In this document: positions 26,720 to 36,930 of the stretch, piece by piece
How positions within the stretch are numbered: the first letter of the stretch is position 1
Layout of the letters: each line of letters starts with the position of its first letter
Translations under genes and position numbers: made by a program
Notes under the pieces: model-generated
Seen by the model: only the letters and a program-made list of their open reading frames with translations
What the model was told of the DNA's origin: nothing
Database searches by the model: none
Assembly (NCBI GenBank): GCA_900540255.1
Contig: UQFE01000013.1
Location: forward strand, 1 to 64,000
Reading direction: 5' to 3'
DNA length: 64,000 nucleotides
Origin: an uncultured Clostridium sp.
Lineage (GTDB): Bacteria; Bacillota; Clostridia; Clostridiales; Clostridiaceae

Positions 26720-27805
26720 CTAAACTCCCTTGGTTAAAAATTCATCTAACTTTTTAAAATGATTTTCAGCATTAATAACTTGCTTTTTAACCGATTCATT
26801 ATTATTCTCAATCCAACTATAATCAATATTAATCTTATCTAATTTCTTAATATTATAGTATGGACCCTTAAATTTAATATCCTCCAAAACATTAGTCATT
26901 TTCTTACTATAAATTAAAGGCAAAATAGGCTTTTCAAAAACTAAACCTAATATCATTGCATGAAATCTACTTGCAACAATTGCCTTTGCATTAGCCAATA
27001 CATCTAAAGCTTCATTTATATTAGTTTCATAATAATAACTATGTATTTTATTTTTATATTTATCAGGAATTAATGACATTATGGCACTTACTGCATCTTC
27101 ATCACCTTCGCTTTTGCAAAATGACATTAAGGTTACTTCTAATCCATTATTTATAAACTCAATGCACATTTCCTTAATCTTCTTATAGTAAGAAAAATCT
27201 TCTCTTTGTAATTCTTCTCTATAGGATGGTCTTATAACTGATACTACAACTGAATTGCCTTGCTTAATTTTTACTCCTTTTAATCCAAAAACAATATCAT
27301 CTGCTATTCTAGTATTATTTAAATCTTTAAACATTTCATAAGAATACTTTTCTCTAAAACATATGTCTGTATATTCCTTAAATATTTTCTTATGCTCTAA
27401 GTAGTATTCTTCATTATTAAATGGCCCAAAATTTACCCCTAATAAATAAAAAGGCTTATCCTCTCCTTTCATTTGCTTGATATAATTTTCAGTATATTCT
27501 CTCCAACTCTCTCCTTGAATAAATAATGAACCTCCAATATATACTCCTCCATCTGAATTTTCTACTAACTTTCTATCAACATAATTATTTACACCAAATT
27601 TTCTAGCAATAAAATTTATTACTCTATTTAGCTTATCTTCAGAAGAACAAATTTCTAAATTTTTATTATCTTTAAATATATCTTTATAAACATTTGGTGC
27701 ATATAAAACAAATTGAGTATTCGGATATCTTTCACATAGTATTTTTATAAACAAATCATCACCTAAATTTTGCTTTGTATACGCATAAACTTTTATCTTT
27801 TTCAT
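26720..27805 (-). CDS. polysaccharide pyruvyltransferase family protein
   Basis: A 361-residue protein. DGGVYIGGSLFIQG near residue 90 and IVASRFHAMILGLVFEKPILPLIYSKK near residue 290 are the two signature blocks of this family, with the Arg-Phe-His catalytic segment intact. Members transfer a pyruvyl ketal from phosphoenolpyruvate to sugars of capsules, exopolysaccharides or wall polymers. It suggests an acidic pyruvylated decoration on the product of this locus. Confidence 0.85.
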   Translation of the reverse strand: MKKIKVYAYTKQNLGDDLFIKILCERYPNTQFVLYAPNVYKDIFKDNKNLEICSSEDKLNRVINFIARKFGVNNYVDRKLVENSDGGVYIGGSLFIQGESWREYTENYIKQMKGEDKPFYLLGVNFGPFNNEEYYLEHKKIFKEYTDICFREKYSYEMFKDLNNTRIADDIVFGLKGVKIKQGNSVVVSVIRPSYREELQREDFSYYKKIKEMCIEFINNGLEVTLMSFCKSEGDEDAVSAIMSLIPDKYKNKIHSYYYETNINEALDVLANAKAIVASRFHAMILGLVFEKPILPLIYSKKMTNVLEDIKFKGPYYNIKKLDKINIDYSWIENNNESVKKQVINAENHFKKLDEFLTKGV

Positions 27806-27826
27806 AACTCATATTCCTTTACTCTT

Positions 27827-28495
27827 TTAAACTTTACAAAATTCTTTTATATTATCATATTTATTATTTAACCATCCTATATAATCAAAGTATTTTTCAT
27901 ATACACGTTTTCCAAAAATATTAGACATATTAGTCACTAACCCAATTTGATCTTTATATGGATCTGGATAATTTACATACACGCATGAGTTATATTTATA
28001 TTTTTTAGTTGTAAAAATTATTTTATTATCATATGGGAGATTTTCAAATCTTTTTATTATCTCTTCACTACAACCATCTCTATCTGCCATAACAATAAAC
28101 AATTTATCATAATTAATTCTTTTTTTTCTCTCATTCCATTTGCTTACTGCATCTTCAAAATTACTATAATGAACAAAATTAATAATAATATCATCTAACT
28201 TTCCAACTGGATAATTTTTATCTGTTTTTACTTCTTCAATTTTATCAATACTCATATAATACTTCATATTTTCTAAAAGTTTTATAAAATATTTAGGTTC
28301 TATACTAACATTAATAGTAGGACTTAAAAACTTACTCATTGTATCATGATACATTAATCCACCAATACACGTTTGTGATATTATAGTAAAATTTTTATTT
28401 TTGATTTTTTTACTATCTCTTTTATTTTTCCATAATTCTCTATTAAAATTTCCTATTTTATTTAATATTAGTACTTTAAATTTATATAAATCCAT
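27827..28495 (-). CDS. DUF1919-like polysaccharide locus protein
   Basis: A 222-residue protein. KNFTIISQTCIGGLMYHDTM and FLSPTINVSIEPKYFIKLL at the start, and KLFIVMADRDGCSEEIIKRF in the middle, match the DUF1919 family found in capsular and exopolysaccharide clusters. The enzymatic role is not established; glycosyl- or acyl-transfer has been suggested for the family. It is 21 bases from the pyruvyltransferase gene. Confidence 0.7.
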   Translation of the reverse strand: MDLYKFKVLILNKIGNFNRELWKNKRDSKKIKNKNFTIISQTCIGGLMYHDTMSKFLSPTINVSIEPKYFIKLLENMKYYMSIDKIEEVKTDKNYPVGKLDDIIINFVHYSNFEDAVSKWNERKKRINYDKLFIVMADRDGCSEEIIKRFENLPYDNKIIFTTKKYKYNSCVYVNYPDPYKDQIGLVTNMSNIFGKRVYEKYFDYIGWLNNKYDNIKEFCKV

Positions 28496-28509
28496 TATTA
28501 TTACTTCCT

Positions 28510-29643
28510 TTATTGGTAAATTTCTTCTAACTCTAAAACAACATTTTTAATATCATATTTATTTAATTTTTCATTATCAATATTTCCCTGCTTATTTTGA
28601 CTAATATATTCATCAATTGATTTTGCCCAATTTTGAACTCCTATTTCTAACGGTAAAAACTCACACAACCCTATATCAGCTTCTTCAGGAACATAGTTAG
28701 ATGCAAAACATTGTACTCCCATAGCCTGTGCTTCTATAAGAACTATACCTAAGCCCTCATATAATGATGGTAATAAAAAATAATCCATCACACTTAATAT
28801 TTCAGGAATATTAGTATCTTGAGGTAATATATCAACATACTCTTCAATCCCTAGCATATTAATTTCATTTCTAATTTCACTTTCTAATGAACCATGCCCA
28901 ACTATGGTTAATCTAGAATTTTTTCTAATCTTTATAAGTTCACTAAAAACTCTAATTAAAAATAATTGATTCTTTTGTTCGTCGAATCTAGCAATATTAA
29001 TAAAATTAATACTGCCTTCTTTTACTTTATATTTATTAATAACTATATCTTTATTAATTTTTGATTTATTAAATTTATTAAAAGATATACCATTAAAAAT
29101 AACTTTAGTTTTCTTATTTTTAAAACAATCTTTACCAAACATTTCTTTACAAGCCTCTTTACTACATCCTAATCTATATGGATCTAATTTATTAATAAGC
29201 TTATTTCTTATAATTGAATATAATTTTATTTTAAATTTAATTATTTTATTATCATTATTTGGTGTAAATGCACTATGGGAATGAACACATATACACTTAA
29301 CCCTATTTATATATGATGCTATTAAAATAGAAATAACTCCTTTACATTGATGTATATGTATAACATCATATTTTCCTTTTTTTACATTATTATTTATTAA
29401 ATAAAATAACTTAATAAATTTAGGTATAAAAAAAGGAAAATTTTCATTTTTTATATTAATTACATTTGCATCTAACGCTTCTACCTCTTCCTTATAATAT
29501 TCCTTATTTCCTAGAGTTAAGAAATAATCTATTTTATAATTATCCTTAATAATATTTCTATTAACATTTAAGCAAAAAGTTTCTTTACCACCATTATCTA
29601 AATCATTTAAAAAATATAATATTTTTTTTTGCTTATTCTCCAT
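28510..29643 (-). CDS. family 4 glycosyltransferase
   Basis: A 377-residue GT-B retaining transferase. It opens with KILYFLNDLDNGGKETFCLNV, carries VHSHSAF in the acceptor half, NIARFDEQKNQLFLIRVF at the domain junction and LPSLYEGLGIVLIEAQAMG with the E-x7-E pair near the C-terminus. The layout matches EpsF-type enzymes of B. subtilis exopolysaccharide. Confidence 0.9.
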   Translation of the reverse strand: MENKQKKILYFLNDLDNGGKETFCLNVNRNIIKDNYKIDYFLTLGNKEYYKEEVEALDANVINIKNENFPFFIPKFIKLFYLINNNVKKGKYDVIHIHQCKGVISILIASYINRVKCICVHSHSAFTPNNDNKIIKFKIKLYSIIRNKLINKLDPYRLGCSKEACKEMFGKDCFKNKKTKVIFNGISFNKFNKSKINKDIVINKYKVKEGSINFINIARFDEQKNQLFLIRVFSELIKIRKNSRLTIVGHGSLESEIRNEINMLGIEEYVDILPQDTNIPEILSVMDYFLLPSLYEGLGIVLIEAQAMGVQCFASNYVPEEADIGLCEFLPLEIGVQNWAKSIDEYISQNKQGNIDNEKLNKYDIKNVVLELEEIYQ

Positions 29644-29659
29644 TTTAACCTCATAAATT

Positions 29660-30709
29660 CTAATTATTAGCCCTAAATTTTTTATTATTATAAATATATA
29701 TTGGTTTATATATCCCCAATTTAATACATATAAATATACATCTTTCTTTAATAGGAGAATTTAATATATTTTTCCAATTAAATACTTTTTTGAATTCATC
29801 TGATTTCTTTATATCATTTATATGTTCTAATATTTGTTTATATTTTTTGGGGTTACCTGGATGACATTCATTGGTGAAACACCATGAAATGAAATAAAAA
29901 GTATTTGATTCTAATCTTTCTTCACTCTCTCTATTTAATAAATTAAAATTTATCAATATCTTTCTTACCATATTAATCTGAGTTTGTAACGTTTCCCACA
30001 ATGAAGTTATATATTTTCTTGTTGCTGACATTTCATTAAATCTGTAAAAATATAATGCTTCTTCTAATATATATACGCAATTGCAATATCCTAAGTAATT
30101 TAAATGAAATAACATATCTTCAGCAATTTTTATTATTGGAAATTCAATTCTATTTTTCTCTATAATTTCTTTTTTGTATAAACACCTCCAAACAGCTCCC
30201 ATAATTAATTCTTTACCTGTATTTTTAAAACTATTTCCTATCATAGGGAGTATTAATTTTTTAAAAATTTCTTCTTTTTTATACTCTCCCTCTTTTAATG
30301 GTTCATTTTCAATAACATTATTTCTATTAGAAAAACTTTTATAAAATCTACACATAACTAAATCATATTTGGAGTTATTTATTATTTGAAATAATTTAAA
30401 ATAAATATCTTTATCTAAAAAATCATCTCCATCTACAAAAGCAATATATTCACCACTTGCTTCTTTTAACCCTGTATTCCTAGCAATACTTACCCCTTCA
30501 TTTTTTTTATGAATAACTTTTACCCTATTATCTACACTTGAATATTTATCACATATTTCTCCACTGGCATCAGTTGAACCATCATTAACTAATATAATTT
30601 CTAAATTTTCATATGATTGATTTATCAAAGATTCAATACATTGCTGTAAATACCTCTCAACATTATAAACTGGAACAATAATAGTAATTTTTTCATTTTT
30701 TATACTCAT
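29660..30709 (-). CDS. family 2 glycosyltransferase
   Basis: A 349-residue GT-A enzyme with IIVPVYNVERYLQQCIESL, LVNDGSTDASGEICD and AFVDGDDFLDKDIY, where the Asp-x-Asp is usually located. The C-terminus is basic, perhaps membrane-associated. It is one of four closely related GT2 paralogues in the operon, apparently with different donor or acceptor specificities. Confidence 0.9.
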   Translation of the reverse strand: MSIKNEKITIIVPVYNVERYLQQCIESLINQSYENLEIILVNDGSTDASGEICDKYSSVDNRVKVIHKKNEGVSIARNTGLKEASGEYIAFVDGDDFLDKDIYFKLFQIINNSKYDLVMCRFYKSFSNRNNVIENEPLKEGEYKKEEIFKKLILPMIGNSFKNTGKELIMGAVWRCLYKKEIIEKNRIEFPIIKIAEDMLFHLNYLGYCNCVYILEEALYFYRFNEMSATRKYITSLWETLQTQINMVRKILINFNLLNRESEERLESNTFYFISWCFTNECHPGNPKKYKQILEHINDIKKSDEFKKVFNWKNILNSPIKERCIFICIKLGIYKPIYIYNNKKFRANN

Positions 30710-30712
30710 ATA

Positions 30713-31675
30713 TCATCTATCCTTTTTTAGTAACCTTAAAATTCTTACTGCAATTATTGGTGAAATACAAAATATATTTACTATAAAATTAGTAGTTTTA
30801 TCTATACTTAAGCACTTATTGTTCTTTATTAAATTATAAACCTTTCTTTTAATATCTTTAGCTTCATCATTGTTAATAAACTCATTTCTTGAAAAATATG
30901 AGTATGTTTTTAATAAACACCTCATATAAATTCTATTAATATCTGCTTTTAGTGATGGTACTTTCTTATTTAAAAATTCAAACTCTTCACTTGTTGCTAG
31001 AAACACATCCATAGTTAATTTCATATCTGATGATCCCATAATACTACTATCTCTTCTACAATATATATAACCAATAAAATCAACATAAGTTATTTTATTA
31101 GCACTATATAATAATTTATATGTTGTAAATAAATCTTCTGCTTTCCTATTTAAAGGAAATCTTATATTATTAAATATCTCCCTTTTATATAATCTTCCAC
31201 AAGTAGATGTATAAAATAAATTTCCACTAAGATACATCTTCAATGCTTCTTCATTACTAAAATTTCTATATTCATAACTTTCACATATTTCATGAAAATC
31301 CCCATCAAAGCTCTCATATTGATTACATGCTATAATATCAGATAAATTATCATTAGCATTTTTAATTAATACTTCACAAATATTAGATGTAATCCAATCA
31401 TCACTATCTACAAACAATAAATAATCACCTTTAGCTATATCAATTCCAGCATTTCTAGCATCAGATAATCCTCCATTTTCCTTATGAATAACCTTGACCC
31501 TACTATCTTTTTCAGCATATTTATCACAAATTTCTCCACATTTATCTGGTGATCCATCATCAACTAATATTATCTCTAAATTTTTATAACTTTGATTAAT
31601 TATGCTATCAACACATTTATTTAAGTATTTTTCTACTTTATATATTGGTACTATTACACTAACTAGTGATTTCAT
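30713..31675 (-). CDS. family 2 glycosyltransferase
   Basis: A 320-residue GT-A enzyme (SVIVPIYKVEKYLNKCVDSI, VDDGSPDKCGEICDKY, LLFVDSDDWITS). Its start overlaps the polymerase gene by 17 bases, suggesting coupled translation. It is very similar in its first 100 residues to the neighbouring transferase genes at 29660 and 32989. Confidence 0.9.
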   Translation of the reverse strand: MKSLVSVIVPIYKVEKYLNKCVDSIINQSYKNLEIILVDDGSPDKCGEICDKYAEKDSRVKVIHKENGGLSDARNAGIDIAKGDYLLFVDSDDWITSNICEVLIKNANDNLSDIIACNQYESFDGDFHEICESYEYRNFSNEEALKMYLSGNLFYTSTCGRLYKREIFNNIRFPLNRKAEDLFTTYKLLYSANKITYVDFIGYIYCRRDSSIMGSSDMKLTMDVFLATSEEFEFLNKKVPSLKADINRIYMRCLLKTYSYFSRNEFINNDEAKDIKRKVYNLIKNNKCLSIDKTTNFIVNIFCISPIIAVRILRLLKKDR

Positions 31676-32987
31676 TTTTAAGATTTCTCCTTTCAGCTAA
31701 AACCTCTTTAATTTTCGGCCAATAAGTATAAATTATAATTATTGTCATAGGATATACCTTTAACCTATGTCTCATAGCTGTTCCAAAATTATTAGTTCCC
31801 CATGCATAAATTAAATAAGTTGATATTACAATTGATACAGATAATAATTTATATAGTTTATCTTCATTTTCTTTCGCCTTATAAATAAATATAAAAGCAA
31901 AATAAAAAGCAACTATAAAATATTGTAATATACCATCTAATAATAGTGCGATTGCTGTACCTACTGATTTCACTTGCCATGGCAATGGTGACATTGCAAA
32001 CATTAAAAATCTATATGGTGTTTGTAATACTATATCAAACATATTACTTGGAGTACTTGAAACATATGTTGTATTTCCTGCAATTGTTTGTGTACTTTCT
32101 AATAAATCTTCTGAACTCTCTATTCCTTGAAATCTAGACATTAAAGCACTACCAGCTGGTGATACAAATACTATAGCTATAATCATAATTAAAGCTATTG
32201 CTGCACCCATAGTAATTTTTACTTTCTTCTCTTTGAAACTATAGAATGCCAGAAATGCTGCATATACTAAAACAACACTTATTACTCCTGAATGAATCAT
32301 AGCATTCATAGCCGCAACTAATATTGCAATTAAAATATCTGCTCTATTTCCTGTATTCAAATAAGATAACATTTTATAAAAAGAAATTATGAATAACATT
32401 TGCATAAATGATTCTTTTAAAAATGTTATAGAATAAATCATTTCAATTGGAGTTATCATCCACAGTAGCACTATAAAACTTGCCTTATCTTTATTTTTAG
32501 TTATTAATACTGCTGATTTATAAATATATATAGACAAAATTAAAGAATATATAAAAGATAAAAAATACGGTATATTCCAGTTATTATCCAATAATGTATA
32601 AGCTATTGCATTTATTTTTGCATAAAAGTCAGTTCCATTAGAAAAAGAAAGTATTCCTAATATACCATCACTAGAGCTAATTAACTCATTAGCAAACATA
32701 TGATAAACCTGAAAATCACCACTAGTCATAGGTAAATTTTTATTTGCTACATCATAAATTAAAAGCCCAAACTTTATTACAAATGCTAAACAATAAATTG
32801 TTAAATATTTTCTATTTTCAATTAATACAATATTTTTTAAGAAAAGAAATAATATTAATGATATAAGCACAATAGCTGATGATATTGGTATTGTATCTAT
32901 TTCAGCTATTCCCCAATACAAAAAGTACATTATAAATAAAATAACAGAATAGGGTATTATTTTTTTTAAAGCTTCTTTAATATTCAT
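31659..32987 (-). CDS. Wzy-like polysaccharide polymerase
   Basis: A 442-residue integral membrane protein with about ten to twelve helices, a large external loop near residues 280-310 and no catalytic motif. Its position among transferase genes and its hydrophobic pattern fit an O-antigen/EpsG-type polymerase that joins lipid-linked repeat units outside the cell. Membrane proteins of this kind are poorly conserved, so the call depends on context. Confidence 0.75.
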   Translation of the reverse strand: MNIKEALKKIIPYSVILFIMYFLYWGIAEIDTIPISSAIVLISLILFLFLKNIVLIENRKYLTIYCLAFVIKFGLLIYDVANKNLPMTSGDFQVYHMFANELISSSDGILGILSFSNGTDFYAKINAIAYTLLDNNWNIPYFLSFIYSLILSIYIYKSAVLITKNKDKASFIVLLWMITPIEMIYSITFLKESFMQMLFIISFYKMLSYLNTGNRADILIAILVAAMNAMIHSGVISVVLVYAAFLAFYSFKEKKVKITMGAAIALIMIIAIVFVSPAGSALMSRFQGIESSEDLLESTQTIAGNTTYVSSTPSNMFDIVLQTPYRFLMFAMSPLPWQVKSVGTAIALLLDGILQYFIVAFYFAFIFIYKAKENEDKLYKLLSVSIVISTYLIYAWGTNNFGTAMRHRLKVYPMTIIIIYTYWPKIKEVLAERRNLKNEITS

Positions 32988-32988
32988 A

Positions 32989-33981
32989 CTATTTATTACT
33001 CACTATAATATATTTATTTAATAGGGCAGCTGAAAAATTTAATCCACAAAAATTAGTAACCAATTTAACTAGTTTAGTTTTTTTAGAGTTACTATATCTT
33101 AAAATCCATTTCAACTCTTTAATCTCATCAAAAACAATTTTTCTTTCTTGTTTATTTATAGAAAATAAGTGTGCCAAAAGAATTGAATATTCATAACTAA
33201 GTAATGATAAAAGGCTATCTATAACATCCAAATCTATTTCTTTATTCTTACATTTATATGCCCATTTTTTTATTATATATAGAAGGTCTTGTACACTTTT
33301 AAGCTTTATTCCATTAGTTATTGAACCCTCTCTTTGTTTTCTATAAATATAAAACTCGGCATAACAAACATCAAACTTCTCTGCTGCTAAAAGCAATCTG
33401 GTACTCCAATCAATATCTTCACTTAATAACCCTTTTTCAAAATATAAATTATTATTAATTATTAATTCCTTTTTTATTAATTTTGTACATGCACTTACTG
33501 GGAATTTTTCTGAAGAAGCAAGATACTCAAATACTTCTCTTTTAGATTTATTTTTAACTTTATCTTTATCTAAAGTTTCAAACTTTTCTTCTATTTGTCC
33601 AGTTTGTTCAAAATATTTTGCTGCTGTTAAAAATACAATATCTACATTATCTTCAATACATCGAGCTATTTCTTCCAAACAATTTTCCTTCCAATAATCA
33701 TCACTATCTAAAAATAAAATATACTCTGAGCTACATTGTCTTATACCCATATTTCTAGCATCGGATAGTCCACCATTTTCCTTATGAATTACCTTTACTC
33801 TTGAATCTTTTTCCTTATAATAATCACATATCTCTCCACTACTATCTTTTGATCCATCGTCAACTAATATTATTTCTATATCTTTAAAACTTTGATTTAA
33901 CACACTATCCACACACTGCTCTAAGTATTTCTCAACATTATAAACTGGAATAATAACTCCAATAAGAGGCATATATTTCAT
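32989..33981 (-). CDS. family 2 glycosyltransferase
   Basis: A 330-residue GT-A enzyme with GVIIPVYNVEKYLEQCVDSV, ILVDDGSKDSSGEICDYY and ILFLDSDDYWKENC. It ends one base before the polymerase start region and begins 12 bases after the gene upstream. Acceptor and donor are not predictable. Confidence 0.9.
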   Translation of the reverse strand: MKYMPLIGVIIPVYNVEKYLEQCVDSVLNQSFKDIEIILVDDGSKDSSGEICDYYKEKDSRVKVIHKENGGLSDARNMGIRQCSSEYILFLDSDDYWKENCLEEIARCIEDNVDIVFLTAAKYFEQTGQIEEKFETLDKDKVKNKSKREVFEYLASSEKFPVSACTKLIKKELIINNNLYFEKGLLSEDIDWSTRLLLAAEKFDVCYAEFYIYRKQREGSITNGIKLKSVQDLLYIIKKWAYKCKNKEIDLDVIDSLLSLLSYEYSILLAHLFSINKQERKIVFDEIKELKWILRYSNSKKTKLVKLVTNFCGLNFSAALLNKYIIVSNK

Positions 33982-33993
33982 TCCTTTCGTAAT

Positions 33994-35055
33994 TTATATT
34001 ATCTTCTTCAAGGTTCCTATACTTTTTAACATCAAATAAGACGGAATAGCTAGCTTGTACTTATTAAAAAAATAAAAAATCCTCCAATGAATTGGAAAAT
34101 ATCTTAACTCTAAACTTTTATATGCACTATCTATATATTCATCCTTCAATAAATTCTTAATTCTATTAATTTTCTCAACTTCTGATATATTATTATCCTT
34201 ATAACATTCAACAAGCCCAGTACCTAATACAGATGTACATATTCTATTATTGAGTGCTTTAATAAAATCATCACCTAATTTATTTTCATTTATAAAATCC
34301 TTCATATAATTAAAGTACTTCTTTCTTTTCTCAATAAAACCAGGTATATATTTAGATGTTATTGACTCTTCATTTCCTCTCCAATAATGATACATAGGCG
34401 TATTTAATAATATAGCTTTATTAATATAATTAAAAACATATATATTAAATAAAATATCTTCACCAGTTCCTATTTCATTTAAATCTATAAATTTCAAAAA
34501 GTTTTTCTTTAATATATTAGCTTTATACATCTTTCCCCATACTGTTCCTAACGCATCCACATATTCTGGATTTGATAATTCACTTCCTAAAGGCCCCACT
34601 AACTTTCTAAACAGATCATTTTTAACTTGCTCATTTTCATATATATTTATTTCTGGCAAATTAAACTTTCTTTCTCTACTATGATCTCCAAATTCCCTAA
34701 TATAAGTACTTATAACCATATCTGATTTTTCATTAACCATAAATTTATACATCTTTTCAATCATATCTTTATCTATCCAATCATCGCTATCAACAAAAAC
34801 TATGAATTCACCTTTAGATTCCATTATTCCAATATTTCTTGTTTCTGAAACCCCTACATTAGAATTATTTATAATTTTTATTCTATTATCAGTACTCTCA
34901 TATTTTTTCAAAATCTCTAGACTTCTATCAGTAGAACCATCATTAATTGCTAATATCTCAATATCATGGAAACTTTGGTTAATTAAACTATCTAAACATC
35001 TCTCTAAATATTTTTCTACATTATATACTGGCACAATAATACTAACCTTACACAT
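33994..35055 (-). CDS. family 2 glycosyltransferase
   Basis: A 353-residue GT-A enzyme with SIIVPVYNVEKYLERCLDSL, LAINDGSTDRSLEIL and FVDSDDWIDKDMIE. The C-terminal half includes GTGEDILFNIYVFNYI, in which the Glu-Asp pair is a common acceptor-side motif of capsular GT2 enzymes. It lies 11 bases from the GT4 gene. Confidence 0.9.
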   Translation of the reverse strand: MCKVSIIVPVYNVEKYLERCLDSLINQSFHDIEILAINDGSTDRSLEILKKYESTDNRIKIINNSNVGVSETRNIGIMESKGEFIVFVDSDDWIDKDMIEKMYKFMVNEKSDMVISTYIREFGDHSRERKFNLPEINIYENEQVKNDLFRKLVGPLGSELSNPEYVDALGTVWGKMYKANILKKNFLKFIDLNEIGTGEDILFNIYVFNYINKAILLNTPMYHYWRGNEESITSKYIPGFIEKRKKYFNYMKDFINENKLGDDFIKALNNRICTSVLGTGLVECYKDNNISEVEKINRIKNLLKDEYIDSAYKSLELRYFPIHWRIFYFFNKYKLAIPSYLMLKSIGTLKKII

Positions 35056-35066
35056 AAGAATCCCCC

Positions 35067-36230
35067 TTATCTACTTGAAAGATAAGAAGAAATTCCTTTT
35101 TCACAGTTAATTTCTCCACTTATATTTCTGTAAATTTTAGCCAATTCCTTATTGACATTAATAATATCATATTTATTAACTTCTTCAGGCACATTAAAAC
35201 TTTTATCATGTGAATTATAATATTTTTCGATTTCATCTGCTGTTGATTTATAATCTCCAACATTAACTAGTGATCCTATAGCTTCGTTAGAAATTAAATC
35301 TCTACACCCTCTGATATTAGTAGCTATTATTTTTCTACCACAAGCCATAAATTCCATTAAACTTCTAGGTAGTCCTTCTCTATAAGACATCATAATTCCA
35401 ATATCTGATATATTTATTAATTTATTTACATCTTCTCTATACCCTAACATAATTATGTTATTATGTAAATATTTTGAATGTATAAGTTTATCTAACTCCT
35501 TTTTCATACTACCTTCACCAATACAAATAATTTTAATATTTTCATATTTTTTTTTTAAAATTTCCATAGCATAAATTAATTGCTTATGATTCTTATTTTT
35601 ATTTAGTTCTGCAATCATTAAAATTACAAAATCATTTTTATTAATTCCTAACTCATTTTTTTTTTCTAAAATTTCTTCTTCACTAAGTTTTTTATAGATA
35701 CTTAAATCTAATCCAACTCCATTAATAAGATAACAATTTTTAGGTTTAAGCTTATTTTTGGTAATTTCATAATCCTCTTCATTAATATTAATAATTACGT
35801 CAGTAAGTTTTGCCATCACCTTTTCAATAGGATAATACACTAACCATCCTAATTTTGAACCACCTTCTAAAAAATGATACCCATGCGCTGTATAAATTAT
35901 TTTTACTTTTGGAAAGATTATTTTAAGAAGTCTTACATATAAAGCTGCCACTGGTGTGTGAACATGTATAATATCATATTTTTTTAATCTTTGAAGTCTT
36001 ATAATTTCATTAAAAGCTTTTATATTTCCAATACCTAATGGCCTTCTACTAAAAGGTATATTATAGGAATTAACTCCTAAATTTATTAACTCTTCATCTA
36101 ATGGTTTATTAATATTAAATGCACAATCTACAATATTATCATCATTAATAAGCATTTTTATATGAGGTACTAAAAAGGCATTAACTGTACTGCTAACTGT
36201 AGTTACATATAAAATTTTCTTCATTTTCAT
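35067..36230 (-). CDS. family 4 glycosyltransferase
   Basis: A 387-residue GT-B enzyme: KKILYVTTVSSTVNAFLVPH at the start, VHVHTPVAALYVRL and YTAHGYHFLEG in the acceptor half, then MMSYREGLPRSLMEFMACG with the E-x7-E pair. This is the EpsD/CapM-like pattern, usually acting second after the initiating transferase. Its start lies inside the HAD gene (38 bases of overlap), with AGGGG just before the ATG. Confidence 0.9.
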   Translation of the reverse strand: MKMKKILYVTTVSSTVNAFLVPHIKMLINDDNIVDCAFNINKPLDEELINLGVNSYNIPFSRRPLGIGNIKAFNEIIRLQRLKKYDIIHVHTPVAALYVRLLKIIFPKVKIIYTAHGYHFLEGGSKLGWLVYYPIEKVMAKLTDVIININEEDYEITKNKLKPKNCYLINGVGLDLSIYKKLSEEEILEKKNELGINKNDFVILMIAELNKNKNHKQLIYAMEILKKKYENIKIICIGEGSMKKELDKLIHSKYLHNNIIMLGYREDVNKLINISDIGIMMSYREGLPRSLMEFMACGRKIIATNIRGCRDLISNEAIGSLVNVGDYKSTADEIEKYYNSHDKSFNVPEEVNKYDIINVNKELAKIYRNISGEINCEKGISSYLSSR

Positions 36231-36930
36231 TTACCCCTCTACTTTTAATTAAATTATTATCGATATATTGAATAATACTTTTAATATCTTTAACCTTAAA
36301 TTTAGCTTGAAAAGACTCATCAACATTTATGTTAGTATAAATTCTATTTTCCCTTTCTACTTTAAAAGTTAATATTCCTAACTCATTTGCTCCCTTAAAA
36401 TCTTTCTCTTCATTATCTCCTATATAAATCATTTCACTAAATAAAATATTTAATTCTGAAGCCATTATTTCATAAGATTTTTTATTTGGTTTCCAAAACT
36501 CTCTACCTAATTCATCTGTAATAATTATCTTGTCAAATATATCGTTACATTTTAAAGCCTGTATCTTTTTTCTTTGACTTTCTTTGTAGCCATCTGTAAT
36601 TATGCCTATTTTTACATTAATATCCTTTAAATAATTAATAGTATCAATTACATCATCAAAAAATTTAATTTTAGGATCATGATTTCTATAAATTTCTATT
36701 AAATACAATATATAATCATGTGAATAATTTATATTAAAGAACTGTAAAACTCTATTAAATACATTTTTTGATGAATGACTAAATAAATCATTTGTTTTTT
36801 TTACTACATCTTTATAATCTAAATTATATTTATTGGATATTTCTTTACTCACAGATTCAAATCCACTTTTTATATATTCGCTTTCAGAAATTAAAGTATC
36901 ATCTAAATCAAATATTACTGCTTTAATCAT
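36193..36930 (-). CDS. HAD-superfamily hydrolase
   Basis: A 245-residue phosphatase-type HAD protein: VIFDLDDTLISESEY (motif I, with Asp-x-Asp), GIITDGY (motif II, Thr), KPNKKSYE (motif III Lys) and YIGDNEEKDFKGAN (motif IV). The stop of the ATP-grasp gene abuts its start, and it overlaps the GT4 gene. The pair of ATP-grasp and HAD genes in a polysaccharide operon suggests joint synthesis of a modified or amide-linked substituent, which is unproven. Confidence 0.85.
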   Translation of the reverse strand: MIKAVIFDLDDTLISESEYIKSGFESVSKEISNKYNLDYKDVVKKTNDLFSHSSKNVFNRVLQFFNINYSHDYILYLIEIYRNHDPKIKFFDDVIDTINYLKDINVKIGIITDGYKESQRKKIQALKCNDIFDKIIITDELGREFWKPNKKSYEIMASELNILFSEMIYIGDNEEKDFKGANELGILTFKVERENRIYTNINVDESFQAKFKVKDIKSIIQYIDNNLIKSRGVNENEENFICNYS